Shown here: positions 60,310 through 64,000 of the stretch, piece after piece
Position numbering within the stretch: position 1 is the first letter of the stretch
Layout of the letters: every line of letters begins with the position of its first letter
Assembly: GCF_024612015.1 (NCBI RefSeq)
Contig: NZ_CP102512.1
Span: forward strand, 9,610,001-9,674,000
Source of the DNA: Streptomyces sp. CA-210063
GTDB lineage: Bacteria > Actinomycetota > Actinomycetes > Streptomycetales > Streptomycetaceae
Length of the DNA: 64,000 nucleotides
Direction: 5' to 3'
The notes under the pieces: model-generated
What the model was told of the DNA's origin: nothing
Seen by the model: the letters and a program-made list of their open reading frames with translations, nothing else
The model's database searches: none
Program-made: the position numbers and the translations under genes

Positions 60310-61173
60310 GTGACCGATCGCACGGCACCCGGTGCCCTGGCGGCCCGACTCACCGGCCGCCCGGCGACCGGTGAACGCCGGCTGTCCGGGACGCTCGCCG
60401 AAGTCACCCTCGACGACGGGCGGGTGGTGCTCGTCAAGCTGGGCGACGGCCCCGGCGCGGCCCAGGCCGAGGCGGCGGGGCTGCGCTGGCTGGCCGAGGC
60501 GGGCACGGTCCGCGTCCCGACGCTGTACGGCCACGACAAGGGCCGCCTGGTGATCGACCGGGTGGCGCAGGGGGCACCGAGTGCCGCGGCGGCGACCCGC
60601 TTCGGCGCGGCCCTCGCCGTCCTGCACGCCACCGGCGCGCCCTCCTTCGGCGCCCCGCCGCCCGGCGGCCCGAGGGAGGCGTACATCGGGCGCGCACCCA
60701 TGCGGAACCTCCCCGGCACCGACTGGCCGGCCTGGTATGCCGAGCACCGCGTGCTGCCGTATCTGCGCCGCGCGGTCGACGACGGCACGATCCGCCCGGC
60801 CGAGGCGCCCCTGATCGAGGACGTCTGCGACCGCCTGCCCGACCTCGCGGGCCCCGCCGAGCCGCCCGCCCGGCTCCACGGCGACCTCTGGAACGGCAAC
60901 GTCCTGTGGGGTGCCGACGGCCACACCTGGCTCATCGACCCGGCGGCCCACGGCGGCCACCGCGAGACCGACCTGGCGATGCTCGCCCTCTTCGGCTGCC
61001 CCCACCTGGGCCACATCCTCGACGGCTACCAGCGGGCGGCGCCCCTCGCCGACGGCTGGGCGGACCGGATCGGACTGCACCAGCTCTTCCCGCTGCTGGT
61101 GCACGCCGTGCTCTTCGGCCGTGGCTACGCGGAACAGGCGCTCGCGGTGGCGCGGGCGACGCTCACGTGGTGA
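60310..61173 (+). CDS. fructosamine kinase-family protein
   Basis: 287 residues from GTG 60310, with GGAGG ten bases upstream. Aminoglycoside-phosphotransferase-like fold: VVLVKLG (Lys), catalytic HGDLWNGNVLW and metal-binding LIDPAAHGGHRETDLAM. The HGDLWxxN and GGHRExDLAM motifs are those of fructosamine-3-kinase-like proteins, which phosphorylate glycated amines so they can be removed. It is divergent from the glucarate operon and ends before a strong terminator. Confidence 0.88.
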   Translation: MTDRTAPGALAARLTGRPATGERRLSGTLAEVTLDDGRVVLVKLGDGPGAAQAEAAGLRWLAEAGTVRVPTLYGHDKGRLVIDRVAQGAPSAAAATRFGAALAVLHATGAPSFGAPPPGGPREAYIGRAPMRNLPGTDWPAWYAEHRVLPYLRRAVDDGTIRPAEAPLIEDVCDRLPDLAGPAEPPARLHGDLWNGNVLWGADGHTWLIDPAAHGGHRETDLAMLALFGCPHLGHILDGYQRAAPLADGWADRIGLHQLFPLLVHAVLFGRGYAEQALAVARATLTW

Positions 61174-61233
61174 CCCGGCCCGCATGCGGGAAGTGGTGAC
61201 CTGCTCGGCCGCCGCCGTCCGCGCGCACGCGAA

Positions 61234-61264
61234 ACCGGGAGGCGCCGTATCGGCGCCCCCCGGT
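61234..61264. terminator. bidirectional terminator
   Basis: ACCGGGAGGCGCC (61234-61246) pairs with GGCGCCCCCCGGT (61252-61264), one mismatch, loop GTATC. It lies between converging genes ending at 61173 and 61361. Confidence 0.75.
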
Positions 61265-61360
61265 TCGAGGTCAAGGGCGAGGAAAGCGAAAGAGCTGAGG
61301 CTCTATGAATGAGATGAGAAGGAAGCCCCTTCATGGCCTCGCCACGGGCAACGTTAGCAG

Positions 61361-63535
61361 TCAGGCAGGGATCAAGTCGCGCAGATTTTCGAGGGTGGTG
61401 ACCTGGGAGTCCGGGTGCAGCCCCTCCGGGCGTTCGAGACCGATGTAGGTGACGGGCCCGTCCGGGACGGACTTCCCGTCCCACGGCGTCATGGCTGTGG
61501 CGCCGTCGGCGGTCATGAGGTCGACAAGGTGGCGGACCGTCAGCTGGTCACGCTCGACGATGGCGCGCAGCAGCGCCGCGACCGTCACCCGGTTGCCCTC
61601 CACCCGGTTCTCCGACGGACTGCCCGTGAGATACAGGTGCAGCCACTTCGCCCGCCACCGGCCGTCCTCGCCCCGCTGGAACGCCAGCGGCAGCGCGACC
61701 CGGCCCGGCCCTCGCAGCTCCGACTTCATACGGACGGTGCGCGCCTCGAACGGCCGCCCATGCTGCTCGCCCTCACGCAGCATGAAGCCGAAGAACGACT
61801 CCTCGACACGCTCGAAGCTCTCCCCGGAGAAGATGTTGACCTCCGGGACGATGAACGTGCCCCGGACGGCGTCCAGGCGCAGGTTGATGAACTCCGAGGC
61901 GCCGTGCGGCGCCTCGGTGATGTCACCGGAATGCTCGCCGCCGATGTCGGTGAGCTCGGTGTAGGAGAGCCAGGAGACGGTTTCGTAGTTCTCGTCGAGC
62001 ATCAGCGCCGACAGGTCGTAGTCGGTGTCGTGGGCCGACTGCTTCCAGTGGACGAAGAAGCGCAGCAGTTGCCCGTCGACCGGTGACAGGGAGCCGCGCG
62101 GCAGTACGCCGAGACCGGCCGCCGTCGCCTTCCCGCTCAGCGGCAGCGCGACGTCCAGGACGCCGGGGTCGACCAACAGGTGGTCCGGCGTCGGGAGCCG
62201 GTGGCGTATTTCGGCGTCCAGGGCGGCGATCAGGCGCTCGCGCTCCGGCACCGGCACCGGCGGGCGCTGGTCGTCGGTGACCCAGGCGCCGCCGAGGCGG
62301 TTGACGAAGACCCGGTGCTCCCCGGCGTCCCGGGAGCGGTTGTGGAGGTGTTCGCGCACCGACAGCACGAGCCGGCCGGAGACCTGCGGGGCCACCTCCT
62401 CGGCGGCCACCACGACGGCGTCCCGCTCCTCCTGGGTGCGCGCCGTCCGCAGCAGCCGGTCCAGCGCGCGGAACAGCTTGCCGGGAGCGGACTTCAGCAG
62501 CTTCACGGCACCGAGGACGTCGAACTCGTCGAGCAGCTTCTCGACCCGGCTGTCGAAGGACCGCGCCTCCTTCTCGCCCCGCGCGACGGCGAACACATCG
62601 GCGGCGTGCGGCCAGCGCGGGTACTCGTGCGGGTGGAGACGCTCACCGAGCCGCTTGAACGGCTCGCGGTGCGCGTGCACATCGGCGAGCTTGGCCGGGT
62701 TCGCCGCGATCACGGAGTCGAGTCCCGCGAGCAGTGCCCGGCGGACCGGCCGCGACAGCGCCCGGAACCGGGTCGGCTCCTGGAGGGACACGTCACCGTC
62801 CGACAGCGCGCACGCCAGCCGGAGCACATCGGTGACGGTGTCCAGCAGCAGGTCCCCGCCGACACCGAGCCGGGCCTCGTTGACGACCGCACGGTTCTCC
62901 CGGACCGGGACCACCTCGGGCTGCGGACCGTTCGCGCAGTGCCCGGCAAGGGTCTTGAGATCGCGCAGGTGCTCCTCGCCCAGTGGGGTGGTGCTGCCCG
63001 CCAATGCCAGGTACAGGGCGGTGAGTTCGTCGTCCAGGTCGCCGCCCAGGTGCACGACCGTCACGCGGTCGCCCGCCCCGGCGATCAGCTCGTCGTGGGC
63101 GGCCAGCATGTCGGCGTACGTGTGCTGGTACCTGCCGTATGCCGGGAGGGTGAGCAGGTCCACCACGCCTCGCACCATCTGGGCGATCGTGCTTTCCCGG
63201 GTCGTGTCGTCGCTGAGCGCCTGTGCGACGCACCGCATCCAGAACTCGTCGGTGTCGGGCACGTTCGCCGGGAAGTCGATGAAGTACGAGTTGTGCCGGA
63301 CGTGGTCGCCCACCATCTCGCGCACGGTGCGCAGCGCCCGTTTGGCGGTGTGCACGACCGCCGCCTCGGACAGCCCCGAGAGCTGCGCCAGCAACTCCGT
63401 CGAGAGCTTGAAGCCCACCGACATGAGCGCGGTGTCGAACTGGCGAGCCGCGGTGGCGCCTTCGCCGTTCGACCCCTTGGGGGCGGGCAGTCGGTGGGTG
63501 TGCCGGAGGACCAGCGATTCCAGACTCTGGGACAT
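61361..63535 (-). CDS. large cytoplasmic protein with TerD-like C-terminal domain
   Basis: 724 residues from ATG 63535 (CGGGG upstream; frame open to 63619). No signal or membrane segment. The N-terminal 430 residues are helical, with no catalytic motif recognised. The C-terminal region (YTELTDIGGEHSGDITEAPH, ASEFINLRLDAV, PEVNIFSGESFERVEESFFG, RMKSELRGPGRVALPLAFQR) strongly resembles the TerD-type calcium-binding beta-sandwich of tellurium-resistance/stress proteins, though the canonical double-Asp calcium sites could not be confirmed. Probably a stress-related protein of unknown function. Confidence 0.65.
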   Translation of the reverse strand: MSQSLESLVLRHTHRLPAPKGSNGEGATAARQFDTALMSVGFKLSTELLAQLSGLSEAAVVHTAKRALRTVREMVGDHVRHNSYFIDFPANVPDTDEFWMRCVAQALSDDTTRESTIAQMVRGVVDLLTLPAYGRYQHTYADMLAAHDELIAGAGDRVTVVHLGGDLDDELTALYLALAGSTTPLGEEHLRDLKTLAGHCANGPQPEVVPVRENRAVVNEARLGVGGDLLLDTVTDVLRLACALSDGDVSLQEPTRFRALSRPVRRALLAGLDSVIAANPAKLADVHAHREPFKRLGERLHPHEYPRWPHAADVFAVARGEKEARSFDSRVEKLLDEFDVLGAVKLLKSAPGKLFRALDRLLRTARTQEERDAVVVAAEEVAPQVSGRLVLSVREHLHNRSRDAGEHRVFVNRLGGAWVTDDQRPPVPVPERERLIAALDAEIRHRLPTPDHLLVDPGVLDVALPLSGKATAAGLGVLPRGSLSPVDGQLLRFFVHWKQSAHDTDYDLSALMLDENYETVSWLSYTELTDIGGEHSGDITEAPHGASEFINLRLDAVRGTFIVPEVNIFSGESFERVEESFFGFMLREGEQHGRPFEARTVRMKSELRGPGRVALPLAFQRGEDGRWRAKWLHLYLTGSPSENRVEGNRVTVAALLRAIVERDQLTVRHLVDLMTADGATAMTPWDGKSVPDGPVTYIGLERPEGLHPDSQVTTLENLRDLIPA

Positions 63536-63628
63536 CCCCGGATGATCGCAGAGGTGTACGAGCCGGCGCACAGGAGTTTTCGCGCCCGGCAGGCCCCGCT
63601 GCCCGCGCCCAGGCCTCACGTTCCGCCG

Positions 63629-64000
63629 CTAGACCTCCGCGTACGCCTCCAGCCTGCGTCGTGCGTGAGCGAGGAAGCCGGCGAGCGCCAGCTCGAAGGC
63701 CGCGTCCGCGCGGCCGTCGCCGGCCGCGTCCAGGGCCTCCGCCAGGCGGGGCGCGGCCGACTCGTCGGTGATCTCCCACATCGCCACGGGGGCGGCGAGG
63801 TCCAGGGCCGAGCCCAGGACGACGTTCTCCAGGGCGACCAGCACCGGCATCACGTCCGGGAGGGGGAAGCCCGCGTCGAGAAGCAGACCGACGGCCCGCT
63901 CGTACTGTTCGAGGACGCGCGGGGCCCGGACCGGGGAGGTCATCAGTAGGGGGATGGCCCGGGGGTGGGCCGCGAAGGCCGCCCGGTAGGAGCGCGCCCA
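63629..64000 (-). CDS. TetR-family regulator, C-terminal part
   Basis: The frame runs off the window; 124 codons are visible, ending TAG. The visible part (WARSYRAAFAAHPRAIPLL, RAPRVLEQYERAVGLLLDAG, VLVALENVVLGSALDLAAP) matches the all-helical TetR_C ligand domain of tetracycline-repressor-like proteins. The DNA-binding N-terminus lies outside, so the start is not visible and specificity cannot be judged. Confidence 0.72.
   Translation of the reverse strand, partial: WARSYRAAFAAHPRAIPLLMTSPVRAPRVLEQYERAVGLLLDAGFPLPDVMPVLVALENVVLGSALDLAAPVAMWEITDESAAPRLAEALDAAGDGRADAAFELALAGFLAHARRRLEAYAEV

Noticed and set aside
1..64000. tRNA, rRNA, insertion sequences, integrase or attachment sites
   Set aside because: Looked for tRNA-like T-loops, transposase motifs and flanking direct repeats; nothing convincing was found.

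Overview
This window is chromosomal DNA of a high-GC actinomycete, almost certainly a Streptomyces. The evidence is very strong GC bias at third codon positions, frequent GTG/TTG starts, ATGA/GTGA start-stop overlaps, and typical gene types: a peptidoglycan-binding Ser/Thr kinase, a P450, 2-methylisoborneol genes and an LCP protein. No rRNA, tRNA, insertion sequence, integrase or CRISPR array was recognised. Nearly all of the window is coding, with about 50 genes, two of them cut by the window edges.

Layout. 1-6.35 kb: the end of an LCP cell-wall enzyme, a secreted DUF4394 protein, a PucR-type regulator, a stand-alone TrpF, a P450 whose K-helix lacks the usual ExxR motif, and an amidohydrolase. 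6.65-10.1 kb: a complete OpuC-type compatible-solute importer. 10.2-20.0 kb: an RpiR-type regulator with seven exact-length 39-bp coding repeats at its start, a Ser/Thr kinase, a SMI1/KNR4 protein, pyruvate carboxylase, a small lipoprotein and an FHA protein.

20.1-32.0 kb: the most unusual locus. Ten minus-strand genes, nearly all joined by 4-bp stop/start overlaps, encode an ATP-grasp ligase, a DUF364 putative metal-chelation protein, a cysteine-synthase-like PLP enzyme, a dipeptide-epimerase-like enolase, an MFS exporter, a SAM methyltransferase, and a peptide/nickel-type ABC importer (binding lipoprotein, two permeases, fused double ATPase). A Fur/Zur-like palindrome lies exactly between the predicted -35 and -10 boxes. 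I read it as a zinc- or other metal-repressed system for making, exporting and re-importing a small peptide-like metallophore.

32.0-36.2 kb: a three-gene MoxR ATPase / metallopeptidase-vWA / unknown-protein unit. 36.4-41.9 kb: a cyclase-family hydrolase with a TPP enzyme, an MFS exporter and a secreted pectate-lyase-like protein behind a LacI-type operator. 41.9-47.6 kb: a TetR repressor with two palindromic operators, divergent from a PaoABC-like molybdenum hydroxylase and its XdhC maturation factor. 48-50.5 kb: a secreted PI-PLC-like protein and a zinc-ribbon/peptidoglycan-binding membrane protein.

50.6-54.2 kb: the 2-methylisoborneol operon (family-2 encapsulin shell, terpene cyclase, GPP methyltransferase). 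54.6-60.2 kb: a D-glucarate operon (ABC uptake, 5-dehydro-4-deoxyglucarate dehydratase, glucarate dehydratase) with a palindromic operator. 60.3-64 kb: a fructosamine-kinase-family protein, a large protein with a TerD-like C-terminus, and the start-less end of a TetR-type gene.

Two themes recur. Several genes carry tandem DNA repeats at their 5' ends, in frame with the protein. Two genes, an ABC permease and xdhC, carry palindromic elements of the kind normally scattered between Streptomyces genes, apparently inserted in frame.
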